Part shown: in pieces, positions 33,919 through 43,708 of the stretch
Position numbering within the stretch: position 1 is the stretch's first letter
Layout: every line of letters begins with the position of its first letter
Assembly (NCBI GenBank): GCA_016291655.1
Contig: JAEEYF010000013.1
Span: 37,789-101,788 of the forward strand
Reading direction: 5' to 3'
Length of the DNA: 64,000 nt
Source: Lachnospiraceae bacterium
GTDB taxonomy: Bacteria > Bacillota > Clostridia > Lachnospirales > Lachnospiraceae
The notes under the pieces: generated by a model
Seen by the model: only the letters and a program-made list of their open reading frames with translations
What the model was told of the DNA's origin: nothing
Database searches by the model: none
Translations under genes and position numbers: made by a program

Positions 33919-35928
33919 TTATCTTGTTTTTAATACTCTTACACCCATGTTGTCGATCCAGATCTCTTCGTTCGCCCTAAACTCTTCTCCCGTAAGGAGG
34001 TCGGTGGCATCGCTCCAGATCTTAAAGCACTTGTGTTCAAAGCTGTGATTGAGAGCAAAGATAACATTATTGCTGCCCTTACAGCGTATGGTAAGTTCAA
34101 CGTCCTTGGGCGCTTCTCCGAGGGAAGGAATGTTGAGTTCAACAGCCATCCTTTCGAAGAAATTGTAGTAAAAGTCGGGATCGGAACTCGTCGCAATGTA
34201 ATATGCCTTTCCGTCTCCGTATTCATTCACCGTGAGAGCGGGCATACCCGCATAAAAATCATTGTTGTAGCTTGCCAGCACTTCAGCCGTTTCGGGATGA
34301 AGAAGGTCGCAAACGATCTTCGCGGAGTAATCCAGCCCCTCCCAGGTAAAATTGTTTTCTTTTTCCGCGGGCAGTGCATCGATCTCCTCTACCCATATGC
34401 CAAGAATGTCACGAAGCTTCCCGGGATAACCTCCAAGAGTCACAAGGTCGTTTTCGTTCACATAGCCGCTGAAAAACGTGGTCACAAGGTGTCCGCCCCG
34501 CTTAACAAAGTCATTAAGCTTCACATCGTAATTGCCTTTGATCATATAGAGCACGGGCGCTATCACCAGATCGTACTTGCTCAGATCGTCTTCACACCCG
34601 ATCATATCAACCGGAATGTGCAGCTCGTAAAAAGCCCGATAGAACTTTTTCACTTCTTCAGGATAGTTCAACTCGGTGGTAGGGCCTGCCGAATAGGATA
34701 TCGCCCACCAGTTTTCCCAGTCGAAAAGTATTGCAACCCTGGAATTTGTTCTTGCAGCCAATGTTACCGCCTTGAGGTTTTTAAGCTCCTCTCCCAGCTC
34801 TGCACATTCTTTGAACACTCTCGTATTCTCGGTTCCCACATGATCGATGATGGCTCCGTGGTACTTTTCGCAGGCTCCTATGCTTCTTCTCATCTGGAAA
34901 AACATTACCGTATCAGCGCCGTGAGCGACTGCCTGATAGCTGAGTTCTCTCATCTCCCCCGGTCTCTTCAGGGCACAGTATCTGTTCCAATTGGATACGC
35001 TCGGGGTCTGTTCCATCAGCCAGAAGGAACGTCCGCCCTTAAGCCCTCTCGTAATGTCATGCCACATAGCCACTGACCACTCGGGGCTGTCGCAGGCGGG
35101 ATAGTTGTCCCATGCCGCAAAATCCAGGTAAGGTGCCCAGGCTTTCTGATCGATCTGATAATGATAGCCCATGAAATTCGTGGTCACGGGTATGTTGGGG
35201 GTGTACTTCTTTATTGCATTATATTCTGTCCTGTAATCCCTTAAAAGCATATCCGACTGGAATCGACGGTAATCCAAGGATATGCCCTGGAAACAGGTTC
35301 TTGTATATCCAAAATGTTCGCTGAGATTGTTCGGTGCAACGATCTCCTTCCAGCTGTAGAACTTGTGGCCCCAGAATGCCGTATTCCAGGCTGCATTCAG
35401 CGCCTCAAGGCTTCCGTATCTTCTCTTCAGCCACTTTCTGAAGTTTCTTTCGCATCTCTCGCAATAGCAGTCGGTGCTGTATTCGTTGCTGACATGCCAT
35501 GCAACTATGTTGTCGTATTTCCTGTATCTTCTCGCAAGCTTCCCTGCAAGCCTCTTGGAATATTTTCTGTACGTGGGACTTGAGGGACAGGAATTATGTC
35601 GTGAACCGAATTTTCTCTTGTGACCGTCAAAATCCACTCTTAAAATGTCCGGATGCCGCCTTGCCATCCAGGCGGGATGTGCAGCCGTGGAGGTCGCCAT
35701 GCAAACCTTCATGCCGGCTTCTGTCACACATTGCATGATACGGTCCAGCTTCCTGAAGTCATAGAAGAACTCATTAGGCTGCAACATAGCCCATGAAAAG
35801 ACGTTAAGCGTCACTATGTCAACGCCCGCGTCCTTAAGCATTCTCATATCCTCCTGCCATACATCTTCCGGCCATTGCTCGGGGTTGTAGTCCCCTCCGA
35901 ACAGTATCTTGTCGATAATCTTTTCCAT
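33919..35928 (-). CDS. Beta-galactosidase, GH42
   Basis: A 669-residue glycoside hydrolase family 42 enzyme that removes terminal beta-galactosyl residues from oligosaccharides. It has the N-terminal GGDYNPEQWPEDVWQEDM, the acid/base Glu in WHVSNEYS near residue 150 and the nucleophile Glu in FWLMEQTPS near 312. It also has the cysteine cluster (NSCPSS, CYCERC) that binds zinc in this family, followed by the trimerisation and C-terminal beta domains. There is no signal peptide, so it acts on imported oligosaccharides. It begins three bases after the regulator gene stops and is the last gene of the glycan operon. Confidence 0.95.
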   Translation of the reverse strand: MEKIIDKILFGGDYNPEQWPEDVWQEDMRMLKDAGVDIVTLNVFSWAMLQPNEFFYDFRKLDRIMQCVTEAGMKVCMATSTAAHPAWMARRHPDILRVDFDGHKRKFGSRHNSCPSSPTYRKYSKRLAGKLARRYRKYDNIVAWHVSNEYSTDCYCERCERNFRKWLKRRYGSLEALNAAWNTAFWGHKFYSWKEIVAPNNLSEHFGYTRTCFQGISLDYRRFQSDMLLRDYRTEYNAIKKYTPNIPVTTNFMGYHYQIDQKAWAPYLDFAAWDNYPACDSPEWSVAMWHDITRGLKGGRSFWLMEQTPSVSNWNRYCALKRPGEMRELSYQAVAHGADTVMFFQMRRSIGACEKYHGAIIDHVGTENTRVFKECAELGEELKNLKAVTLAARTNSRVAILFDWENWWAISYSAGPTTELNYPEEVKKFYRAFYELHIPVDMIGCEDDLSKYDLVIAPVLYMIKGNYDVKLNDFVKRGGHLVTTFFSGYVNENDLVTLGGYPGKLRDILGIWVEEIDALPAEKENNFTWEGLDYSAKIVCDLLHPETAEVLASYNNDFYAGMPALTVNEYGDGKAYYIATSSDPDFYYNFFERMAVELNIPSLGEAPKDVELTIRCKGSNNVIFALNHSFEHKCFKIWSDATDLLTGEEFRANEEIWIDNMGVRVLKTR

Positions 35929-35931
35929 ACT

Positions 35932-37494
35932 CTATCCTTCTTCCACTTCCACGTTCAGCGATTTCCTGTATTCCACCGGACTCTGTCCGACGTATTTTCT
36001 GAATTTCTTGTGGAAATAATCTACGTTCTTATATCCGACCTTCTCAGCCACCTCGTAGATCTTTAAGTCATTGTGCTTCAGAAGTTCCTGCGCCTTTGAT
36101 ATCCTGACCTTGTCGGCATAGGTGTTGAAGCTCTCCCCAACCGCCTTATTGAATATCTTTCCGAGATAACTGGAGTTGTATCCGAACAGCGATGAGATAG
36201 TCTCAAGCCTGAGATTCGTGTGATAATTGTGATCGATATAATAAAGTATGTCATCCATAACGCTGTCTCTGGACGAGTTGCCTATGCTTGACATAACTTT
36301 TTCAAATTCATTCGAGAAATAACCTATGATCTCGTAGAGATAGTTTCTCGTCTCGACAAAGCCTATGATCTCCGTATTGGATTCAAAAGGCAGCGCAGCC
36401 GAAGGGTAGTTGTGTGTAAGCGTGTCTTTGACCTGCAGATATATGTCCGTGAGAAAGATCTTGACATGTGAAATGTCGTCGCTCACATTAAAAAGGTATT
36501 CCTCGAGAGCATATAGTTCCTCGGCCACCTTTCTTCTGTTAAAGGCCTGAATGAAACCGATGAGCTTCTTACCGTAAACTCCGGCCTTATTCTTTTCAAG
36601 CTTCACGGGATCGTGTCTGAAAGAAGGAAGATCGTCACAGCCCAAAACGTGCTGACCCTGCCCGCAGAAAAATCTCCTGTGTATCAGGCTGCATGCCTGA
36701 TCGAAGCTTCTTGATATCTCGACAATACTTGAAACCTCACAGCCGTAGGCGATGAAAAGAGTGTCAAGAGGACTTCCCTTTTCAGGCTCATCATCATAAT
36801 GCGCTATAAACCTTTTAAGCTTTTCGATAGCCAGAGAGCCTTTTAAAAGCAGGCAGTTTATATGCTTGTATTCAAACTGTTCAAAAAGCTCATCACCCTT
36901 GTTCGCAGCCATAAAAAGATCAGAAAACTGGTAAGGCAGCTTCGAGGGATCCTGAACGTCAAAGCTTTCGTATGCCACTATACGATAAACGTTAGCATCG
37001 AGTCCCATTTCTTTTAAGTCAAGAGTGTCGAGATCCGCCTGTTCGGAAACTATGTCCTTGATTATCTCTCTCTTTGACTTCTTTCTTAATATCTCGTTTC
37101 TGGACTCAATGGATCTTTCCTCCATGACAGAGGAAAGTATCTCCGTGACGGCTTTTGTAAGCTCATTTTCATCTATGGGCTTGGTAAGATAGAAGTTCAC
37201 ATCATACTTCATGGCTTCCCGGGCATAGGCAAAGTCGGAATATCCGGACAAAATGATAAAACGTCCGACATATCCCTGCTCTCTTGCCTGTCGGATGATC
37301 TCAAGTCCCGAAAGGCCGGGCATTTTAATATCCATCATAGTGATAGTGGGTGAAAAGCGAAGTATGCCTTCCAGGGCTTCTTCACCGTTCCCCGCTTCTC
37401 CGCAGATCTCAAAGCCCAGTTCTTCCCAGTCGATAATGAACTTTAAACCGTCTCTTATGATTTTTTCGTCATCTACAATGTATACTGTTTCCAT
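35932..37494 (-). CDS. YesN-type response regulator with AraC DNA-binding domain
   Basis: A 520-residue regulator. The N-terminal receiver (about 1-120) has acidic VDDEK, phospho-acceptor Asp55 in TMMDIKMPG and the conserved Lys in YLTKPID. A long middle region of about 270 residues follows. The C-terminal AraC-type double HTH has RLETISSLFGYNSSYLGKIF and EVAEKVGYKNVDYFHKKFRK. Such regulators switch on sugar ABC operons when phosphorylated by an extracytoplasmic-sensing kinase. The partner kinase is not in the window. It lies between fucosidase and galactosidase genes with gaps of 8 and 3 bases. Confidence 0.93.
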   Translation of the reverse strand: METVYIVDDEKIIRDGLKFIIDWEELGFEICGEAGNGEEALEGILRFSPTITMMDIKMPGLSGLEIIRQAREQGYVGRFIILSGYSDFAYAREAMKYDVNFYLTKPIDENELTKAVTEILSSVMEERSIESRNEILRKKSKREIIKDIVSEQADLDTLDLKEMGLDANVYRIVAYESFDVQDPSKLPYQFSDLFMAANKGDELFEQFEYKHINCLLLKGSLAIEKLKRFIAHYDDEPEKGSPLDTLFIAYGCEVSSIVEISRSFDQACSLIHRRFFCGQGQHVLGCDDLPSFRHDPVKLEKNKAGVYGKKLIGFIQAFNRRKVAEELYALEEYLFNVSDDISHVKIFLTDIYLQVKDTLTHNYPSAALPFESNTEIIGFVETRNYLYEIIGYFSNEFEKVMSSIGNSSRDSVMDDILYYIDHNYHTNLRLETISSLFGYNSSYLGKIFNKAVGESFNTYADKVRISKAQELLKHNDLKIYEVAEKVGYKNVDYFHKKFRKYVGQSPVEYRKSLNVEVEEG

Positions 37495-37502
37495 GTAAAT
37501 CC

Positions 37503-38972
37503 TTAATCTGTTTCTACCTTTATCACTACGGGAAATGATGTATCAAGCTCCGGACCTTCGACATAGAGAGCATCGTTCCTCTGTTCGAACTTAACCTCTC
37601 CGCAGCCCGGTATTGAAACCCTTTTAATGATGCTCTGAAAATCAAGGCTGTTAAAATCAGCTACTCCGAGCGATGCGATCCTGACCTTTCCCGTTGCGGG
37701 ATAGTTAAGAGCAATTGCATAGACAGCGCCGTGACCGCAGGTAAAACGGAAGTCCTCGTTTGTATATTCCTTGCCCTTTACATCCGAAAACTTTCCTTCC
37801 GCTTCTTCGGTCGGGCCTTCGGCTGCCTTCTTCCATGGCTTGGAATCATAGATCGCTTCTCCGTATCTTGAAAGCCAATCTCCGATCTCAAACAGTATCT
37901 TTTTGTCCTCCTCAGGAATTGTTCCGTCCGATTTGGGACCAACATTTAAAAGAAGATTGCCGTTTTTGGATACAACATCCACCAGATAGCATATGATCTC
38001 ATCAGCCTTCTTATAATCCAGACTCGTGGTGTAGCACCAGGAATTATATGCTATTGCCGTGTCCGTCTGCCAGTGATAGGGTTGAGAGAGTGCAAATTTT
38101 CCCCTCTCCACGTCGGGTATCCCCGCTCCGAAAGGAATCGGATCGTGCTTGTATATGATCGCGCCTTCCATTCCCTTTTCCCTGCATCTGTTGTAATAGT
38201 AGGCAATGAACTTTTTCAAATGCTCCTTGTAGCTTTCATGCATGATCCACCAGTCAAAATAAAGGAGGGCGGGTGCATATCTGTCGACGATCTCACAGCA
38301 TCTTAAAAGCCAATCGTCCAAAAACTCCTTGCTTGAAGCAACCGGAGAATGTACGTCGCCCATATCCGGCTGTTCCCTGACAGAAGGCCAGTAAATGCTC
38401 TCCCTGTCCACACTGTCATTTATATCGCTTTCAAACTCATGTCCGCAGCCCATGAACCAATAATGCTCCGCTCTGTGTGAAGACGCAGCGAATACCATAT
38501 CCTTTTTCTCACAGGCTTGTTTCAATTCTCCGATAACATCTCTGTGAGGTCCCATTTCATAAGCATTCCATTTGGATAGCTCACTCCTGTACATCTGAAA
38601 ACCATCATGATGTTCCGCCACGGGAACAATGTATCTCGCTCCCGCCTTTTTGAAGATATTCACCCACTCGTCGGCATTAAACTTTTCCGCTTTGAACATC
38701 GGAATGAAGTCTTTGTAGCCGAAGTCCTTCTGAGGTCCGTAGGTTTCGATGTGATGCTTGAATTCAGGTGTATCCTGCAAATACATGCTTCTGGAATACC
38801 ACTCATTTCCAAAAGCCGGAACGCAGAAAACGCCCCAATGAATGAAAATCCCAAACTTCTCTTTTTCAAACCATAAAGGCGTTCTCCAATCGGTGAGACT
38901 CGCCCAGTCCGCATGATAAGGTCCTTTTGAATTGACCTCATCTATCGTTTTCAAGTACTCTTCTCTATTCAT
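37503..38972 (-). CDS. Alpha-L-fucosidase, GH29
   Basis: A 489-residue retaining fucosidase. Visible are the N-terminal WFEKEKFGIFIHWGVFCVPAF, the substrate His pair in PVAEHHDGFQM, SSHRAEHYWF, and the probable nucleophile Asp in ALLYFDWW near residue 235. The C-terminal part is a beta-sandwich. There is no signal peptide, so it releases L-fucose from imported fuco-oligosaccharides. It is co-transcribed with the solute-binding protein upstream (gap 43) and the regulator downstream (gap 8). Confidence 0.94.
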   Translation of the reverse strand: MNREEYLKTIDEVNSKGPYHADWASLTDWRTPLWFEKEKFGIFIHWGVFCVPAFGNEWYSRSMYLQDTPEFKHHIETYGPQKDFGYKDFIPMFKAEKFNADEWVNIFKKAGARYIVPVAEHHDGFQMYRSELSKWNAYEMGPHRDVIGELKQACEKKDMVFAASSHRAEHYWFMGCGHEFESDINDSVDRESIYWPSVREQPDMGDVHSPVASSKEFLDDWLLRCCEIVDRYAPALLYFDWWIMHESYKEHLKKFIAYYYNRCREKGMEGAIIYKHDPIPFGAGIPDVERGKFALSQPYHWQTDTAIAYNSWCYTTSLDYKKADEIICYLVDVVSKNGNLLLNVGPKSDGTIPEEDKKILFEIGDWLSRYGEAIYDSKPWKKAAEGPTEEAEGKFSDVKGKEYTNEDFRFTCGHGAVYAIALNYPATGKVRIASLGVADFNSLDFQSIIKRVSIPGCGEVKFEQRNDALYVEGPELDTSFPVVIKVETD

Positions 38973-39015
38973 TTTTTCTCCAATATCTATGTAAATTCAC
39001 CCATGAAAACAAGGG

Positions 39016-40689
39016 CTACTTTTCGGACAGCTCAACACGATGTCTCGCGGCTGCGTTCCTGACGGTCCATTCCAGGCAGGTTTCGTAGCCGTAGGCATAT
39101 CCTCTTTCTGTCATTTCGTTGATGTTTTTATTAAACTCTTCTTCCGTATCGGAATACACGGCTTTCCAGGAATAGGTGACTATACATTTGGAAACCTGTG
39201 CGATAATTATATCATATTCATCATCTTTGGCAAGATTTGAGAAGGTTGTGGCAGGTATAAGTGTATAATTACGGTGTTTCAGATAATCTCCCACACCCAG
39301 AGCAGAATTGTACTCTTTCCAATCCGCTTCGGTCTTGCACCGCGGCTCTGCCGTTTCCTCCCCCCAGTTGTTCCAATTGTAGGTTGCTCCGTTTGAGTCC
39401 GGATTAAAGGCATCTCTTGCCCATGTTGTATTGTTGATCTGACACTGCCCCTGATTAAAAGTATAGCCGTTTTCATCCTTTGTTTCCGGATTGGATCCGT
39501 CTGTAACACACATTAGTCCGATTTCGGTCAGATAGGGATAGCCGTTTTCATCGTAATCCCAATTGACTCCCTGTTTACCATACTCCATTGTCATGAAGCC
39601 TTCAGGAGTACACAGCCAGTTAAGTATCTCCATACACAATTCGGGATAATGGGTGTTTGCGCCTATGCACCAGAGCTGCTGTCCGCCGTATTTGGAAATC
39701 TCATACACTGCGGGAGAAGCTTCCGAAGGCAATAAAGGCAACATGATCTTATCCTCGGACAAGTGAGCCACATTATTAAAATAATTGCTTCCCGCATAAT
39801 CGAACAAGGAGAAGAAGCACCCTCCGTTGATCATTTTTTGCGCCATATCAATATAAGTCTGTGTCATGGAATCCGGATCTATCAATCCTTTTCTGTACAG
39901 CTTATTCAAAAAACCAAGCATTTCAATGTAAGGGCCGTCTTTTTCCAATGCACCGTGAAACTCTCCTGTTTCGGGGTCATACAATCCCATTTCCAGCTCA
40001 TCATATCCATAATAGCCCGATGCAAGCGCTTTTGCATACATCATCATGGATCCGTCCCAGTCGGGCCACATGGATAAGGCATAGGAAGGCTCCCCGTTAT
40101 CGTCCGTCGGTTCCAGCTCTTTCATATCCTCAAACAGACGGATCATATCATCCAGCTTGTCGATCCGAGGGCATCCCAGCTTTTCATAAAGATCCCATCT
40201 GATATCCCATGTATAAAAGTGATCTGCAACAGCGCCGTCATCACCGCCGACGTTGTTTCCCATACCGTAGATATGCCCGTCGGCATTGATCTTTCTGTTT
40301 GCTTCCAAAGCTTCACCCATATTCTCTTTTATGTACGATCCGTAATTGTTCAGAAGATCGTCCTGCTCCCAGTCGTAAAGAAGACCGGTTTTCACAGCAT
40401 TTATATATTCGTTTCCTTTACTTCCGAATATGACAAGATCCCCAAAGCTCTCTGCAGCAAACCTCGTTTCATATGTTCCCTCGGTATCCGGGATAATATT
40501 CAAAACCACATTGAATCTTTCCAGCATAACGTCGGCAAACCATCCGACCTGTATGCCGGTATAATTTGCCACCTGTGAGAACACTGTTAAATTGATCGGT
40601 GCAGAATCCTTGCGCCTGTTCGTTCCGTCACAGGAACAAAAGGCTAAGCAGAGGATCAGTACTATTGCCGTTGCGATCTTTTTTTTCAT
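39016..40689 (-). CDS. ABC sugar-binding lipoprotein (LplA-like, large family)
   Basis: A 557-residue extracellular solute-binding protein. The signal ends with AFCSC, with the lipidated Cys probably at 20. The mature part has the two-lobe pattern of oligosaccharide binders used with MsmX-type ATPases (INLTVFSQVANYTG, FGDLVIFGSKGNEYINAVK, WDIRWDLYEKLG, MEILNWLCTPEG). The substrate is probably a fucose- or galactose-containing glycan, judged from the following GH29 and GH42 genes. No permease genes are adjacent, so membrane subunits must be encoded elsewhere. Confidence 0.92.
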   Translation of the reverse strand: MKKKIATAIVLILCLAFCSCDGTNRRKDSAPINLTVFSQVANYTGIQVGWFADVMLERFNVVLNIIPDTEGTYETRFAAESFGDLVIFGSKGNEYINAVKTGLLYDWEQDDLLNNYGSYIKENMGEALEANRKINADGHIYGMGNNVGGDDGAVADHFYTWDIRWDLYEKLGCPRIDKLDDMIRLFEDMKELEPTDDNGEPSYALSMWPDWDGSMMMYAKALASGYYGYDELEMGLYDPETGEFHGALEKDGPYIEMLGFLNKLYRKGLIDPDSMTQTYIDMAQKMINGGCFFSLFDYAGSNYFNNVAHLSEDKIMLPLLPSEASPAVYEISKYGGQQLWCIGANTHYPELCMEILNWLCTPEGFMTMEYGKQGVNWDYDENGYPYLTEIGLMCVTDGSNPETKDENGYTFNQGQCQINNTTWARDAFNPDSNGATYNWNNWGEETAEPRCKTEADWKEYNSALGVGDYLKHRNYTLIPATTFSNLAKDDEYDIIIAQVSKCIVTYSWKAVYSDTEEEFNKNINEMTERGYAYGYETCLEWTVRNAAARHRVELSEK

Positions 40690-40722
40690 TTTATTTCCTT
40701 TAATAATCGATTGTCTTCCGGT

Positions 40723-40753
40723 AAAAAAACGGGCGACACGTTAAGCGCCGCCC
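40723..40753 (-). terminator. Internal terminator between the surface protein and the solute-binding protein
   Basis: GGGCGGCGCTTAACGTGTCGCCC forms a GC-rich hairpin followed by seven Ts on the minus strand. Only 33 bases separate it from the next gene and I see no promoter there. It probably acts as a partial terminator that lowers downstream expression. Confidence 0.75.
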
Positions 40754-40788
40754 ATAGATTAACACTTTAACAGTCAATTCGCAACCGT

Positions 40789-43497
40789 TTACTTCTTCTT
40801 TCTCTTAATTACAAAGAATACACAGCATCCGACAGCTGCTATGCCAAGAACAACAATGATCGCGATAACAACGCCGTTCACGCCGTCCTTTTTAGCTGTT
40901 TCGACTTCGGGAGCCGCTGTAGGCTCGGGAGTTGCCTTGGGTGCTTCGGTAGGATTTGCCTTAGGCTCATCCGCTACTTCAACCGCTGCAGCATTGTCAT
41001 GATCGAAGCCCTTTACGGTAAACTTGCATACCATGCTTTCCCGAGGGATCTGAACGGAGTCAAGGGCCGCCGGGTTATCAGAGTTGTATGTATTGATAAA
41101 CTCAATGGAAATGTAGCTTCCGTTATACTCAGGATATTTGTCGCTTGAAACCTTATTCTCAAAAAGAACAAAATCTGTTACAGGTTTCTTACCGTCTATC
41201 GAAACGGAGGCTTCTGTGATCTCAAGCCCGTTTTCAAGGCAGGAATAAGGAATGGTGGTGGACACCTTAAGCATATTGTACTTTTCTGAGCCCTTAAATC
41301 CGGGATCGGCCCCCGTCAGTGTGAGCGTATAGGTTCCGTTACCGTCGATAACAGCATCGGTGAAGGTTCCTCCGATGTTCTGCTCTTCGGGTGTAGCACC
41401 CTCGTTCCATGTAACATGATTGAAGTTATCCGCAATATCCTTCCAAAGAGCGATACCTCCGGATGCTTCGTTCATCCAGTCATCACGATAAACCCATGTG
41501 TCAGGGCACTGGAATGAAATATATGCGTCATATACGCCTGAGAGAAGGGCAGGATCAAACTCTACAACATCAGGCTCCGCAACAAGGAAGGAGTTCAAAG
41601 TGATCGTGTACTCAATGGTGGTGAAATTTACGGGTTTATCAATATACTTATCAGTCCATTCATTGTATCCGCCCGCAAGACGAATGCATACTTTATCCGA
41701 GTAATCGCCTGTTCCTTCAGTCCAAAAATCCTTACCTGCCGAACGATTTACAGCAACTTCTTTACCATCGATCTTACAGGTTATATCAAAGTCCACATCA
41801 AGGACATTTGAAGTATCCTGACAAATGATATAGGGCGCAAGATACCATGTATTTACGGGTTTTGAAGCAAATTTCAAAGAAACTGTCTTTGTTTCTCCAA
41901 CCTTGATGAACTCGCTTCCGCCTTCGATCAATTCATTGAAACCGGATACATATGACAGTCCCCAGTCATTTTCTGCATCTTTATCGCCACCGTATGCGAT
42001 ACCGAGTTCAAATACTTCATTACTTTCAATTGCAGGGTTACCTTTCGAGATCTTATCGATAGTAAACGTATATTCAATAGAGGTGAAGTTTTCGGGAGCC
42101 GAAATGTACTGTGTTGCCCACTCGTTATATCCGCCGCCGAGACGAACACAATGTTTCTCATCATAATCACCGGTTGCTTCGGACCACCAGAACTTACCGG
42201 CATCCATGTTCACATCTACTTCTTTTCCGTCGATCTTAACCGAATCGATGTGACCTTTTACAAGGTTTACACCCTCTGCAATGATGCAGGGCGCCGTATA
42301 ATATGCGTGTTTGAAATTCTGAGGGAATTTTACGCTGATCGTAGCTGTTTCACCGGCTGCAACATAAGCAGTCACCGCTTCAACGCCTTCAGTCTCGGAA
42401 CCGGGTCCTGTATAGCTCATGTCCCAGCTTCCTGTATCGGAATCGCCTCCGATAGCCACAAAAGCCAAATACTTTTCGTCGGCACTGAGCATTTTATAGG
42501 TAACTGTAAATTCAACCTTTGTGAAAGGAGTGGGAATGGGATTTGATTCTCCGCCTATATATGCCTTTCCCCATTCGTTGTAGCCGCCTGCAAGACGCAC
42601 GCTTGAATCATTGGGGTAAGCCGTTCCTGCACCTTCTGTCCACCATTTGTCACCGATAGACAGATCAGGGATGACTTCCTGCCCGTCAAACTTGATGGCA
42701 TCTACAGTAAAATCAACCGATTTGAAAACACCGCCTGTTATGACGGGTGCCATCCACCAAACTTTATCAACAGGCTTATCGTATTCAAGCGCATAGGTTA
42801 CGGTAACGTCTTTACCTTCAAACTTTACATACTGATCATTGGCAACAACACCTGCATAGTTGCCATTATTTGCCTTACCGGAGTATCCCATTGACCAGTC
42901 CTCTGAGGCACCGATTCCAAGGAAGGAGTAGAATCCAAGTCCTGTTGTATCCGCAACTACTTTTTTAAGGGATATTGTATACTCGATAGTCTTAAAATTA
43001 ACGGGTTTCTCAATGTACTTGTCGCCCCACTCGTTATATCCTCCCGCAAGACGAAAACACTCGGTAGCATCCCATGCACCGGTTGCTTCGGGCCAAAAAG
43101 CTTTACCTGCTGAGAAATCGATAATTACATCTTTTCCATCGATCTTAGCTGTAATATCATACTCTATTTCTGTAGCTCCGGGAATTATAATACAAGGTGC
43201 ACAGAACCAAGCCTGAGTTGTAACATCAGGCATTGTAACACTGATAGTCTTTGTTTCTCCTACAGCGATAAATGCATCCTGAGCTTCGATCGCTCCGCTG
43301 TTTGTACTGGTTTTTCCGTAATACTGATATTCCCATGCGTCACCCGCACCGATAGCTACAAACGCATAATAGCTCTCGGAGGGAGCTGCTGTATCTTCGG
43401 CATATGCCGTAACAGCAGGCTTTCCGGTCGCAAGAACGGAAACCAACATCAGGAACGATGCTGCAAGTGCAACAAGTTTCTTCGTTACTCTCTTCAT
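40789..43497 (-). CDS. Large surface protein built from four tandem repeats of an unrecognised domain
   Basis: A 902-residue exported protein with a signal peptide (cleaved near VTAYAEDTA) and a C-terminal membrane anchor (GVVIAIIVVLGIAAVGCCVF, then KRKKK) preceded by a Pro/Thr-rich spacer. Four units of about 145 residues lie at roughly 43-187, 190-346, 348-497 and 503-650. Each begins with an aromatic strand ending in W-x-x-x-Y-x-G, holds D-G-K/Q-E/D-V, and closes with the signature RLAGGYNEW then Y-I then I/V-E-Y/F-T. A fifth, divergent unit covers about 655-855. The domains look like carbohydrate-binding beta-sandwiches, which fits the GH29/GH42 operon behind it, but I do not recognise the family. 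Confidence 0.8.
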   Translation of the reverse strand: MKRVTKKLVALAASFLMLVSVLATGKPAVTAYAEDTAAPSESYYAFVAIGAGDAWEYQYYGKTSTNSGAIEAQDAFIAVGETKTISVTMPDVTTQAWFCAPCIIIPGATEIEYDITAKIDGKDVIIDFSAGKAFWPEATGAWDATECFRLAGGYNEWGDKYIEKPVNFKTIEYTISLKKVVADTTGLGFYSFLGIGASEDWSMGYSGKANNGNYAGVVANDQYVKFEGKDVTVTYALEYDKPVDKVWWMAPVITGGVFKSVDFTVDAIKFDGQEVIPDLSIGDKWWTEGAGTAYPNDSSVRLAGGYNEWGKAYIGGESNPIPTPFTKVEFTVTYKMLSADEKYLAFVAIGGDSDTGSWDMSYTGPGSETEGVEAVTAYVAAGETATISVKFPQNFKHAYYTAPCIIAEGVNLVKGHIDSVKIDGKEVDVNMDAGKFWWSEATGDYDEKHCVRLGGGYNEWATQYISAPENFTSIEYTFTIDKISKGNPAIESNEVFELGIAYGGDKDAENDWGLSYVSGFNELIEGGSEFIKVGETKTVSLKFASKPVNTWYLAPYIICQDTSNVLDVDFDITCKIDGKEVAVNRSAGKDFWTEGTGDYSDKVCIRLAGGYNEWTDKYIDKPVNFTTIEYTITLNSFLVAEPDVVEFDPALLSGVYDAYISFQCPDTWVYRDDWMNEASGGIALWKDIADNFNHVTWNEGATPEEQNIGGTFTDAVIDGNGTYTLTLTGADPGFKGSEKYNMLKVSTTIPYSCLENGLEITEASVSIDGKKPVTDFVLFENKVSSDKYPEYNGSYISIEFINTYNSDNPAALDSVQIPRESMVCKFTVKGFDHDNAAAVEVADEPKANPTEAPKATPEPTAAPEVETAKKDGVNGVVIAIIVVLGIAAVGCCVFFVIKRKKK

Positions 43498-43561
43498 ATA
43501 AATCTTCTCCTCTTAATTTATTTGGCTTTTATCCAAAGCCCTGTAAGAAGATTTTATTATG

Positions 43562-43567
43562 ATTATA
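43562..43567 (-). promoter_or_regulatory. Probable -10 box of the surface-protein operon
   Basis: A perfect TATAAT on the minus strand lies in a very AT-rich stretch 65 bases before the start. No clear -35 is visible, so the operon may depend on the YesN-type regulator. Confidence 0.4.
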
Positions 43568-43659
43568 GTTTTTAAAATATTATATAAATTAGACTTTTAT
43601 ACACGACTTTTTTAGATACTTCCGTAAAAAAAGCTAAAAAGAACTCCTTTCATAAGCAT

Positions 43660-43685
43660 AAAAAAACCCGGAAATATCCGGGGTT
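43660..43685 (-). terminator. Terminator of the VTC-DUF4956 operon
   Basis: AACCCCGGA and TCCGGGTT form the stem (43665-43685), followed by a T-run on the minus strand. Confidence 0.85.
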
Positions 43686-43708
43686 TGAAAGTCCTACTGC
43701 TTTTTGAT

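Noticed and set aside
33432..35076. Long plus-strand frames opposite the lipoprotein and GH42 genes
   Set aside because: The minus strand carries clear conserved proteins there. The plus frames lack ribosome-binding sites and family features.
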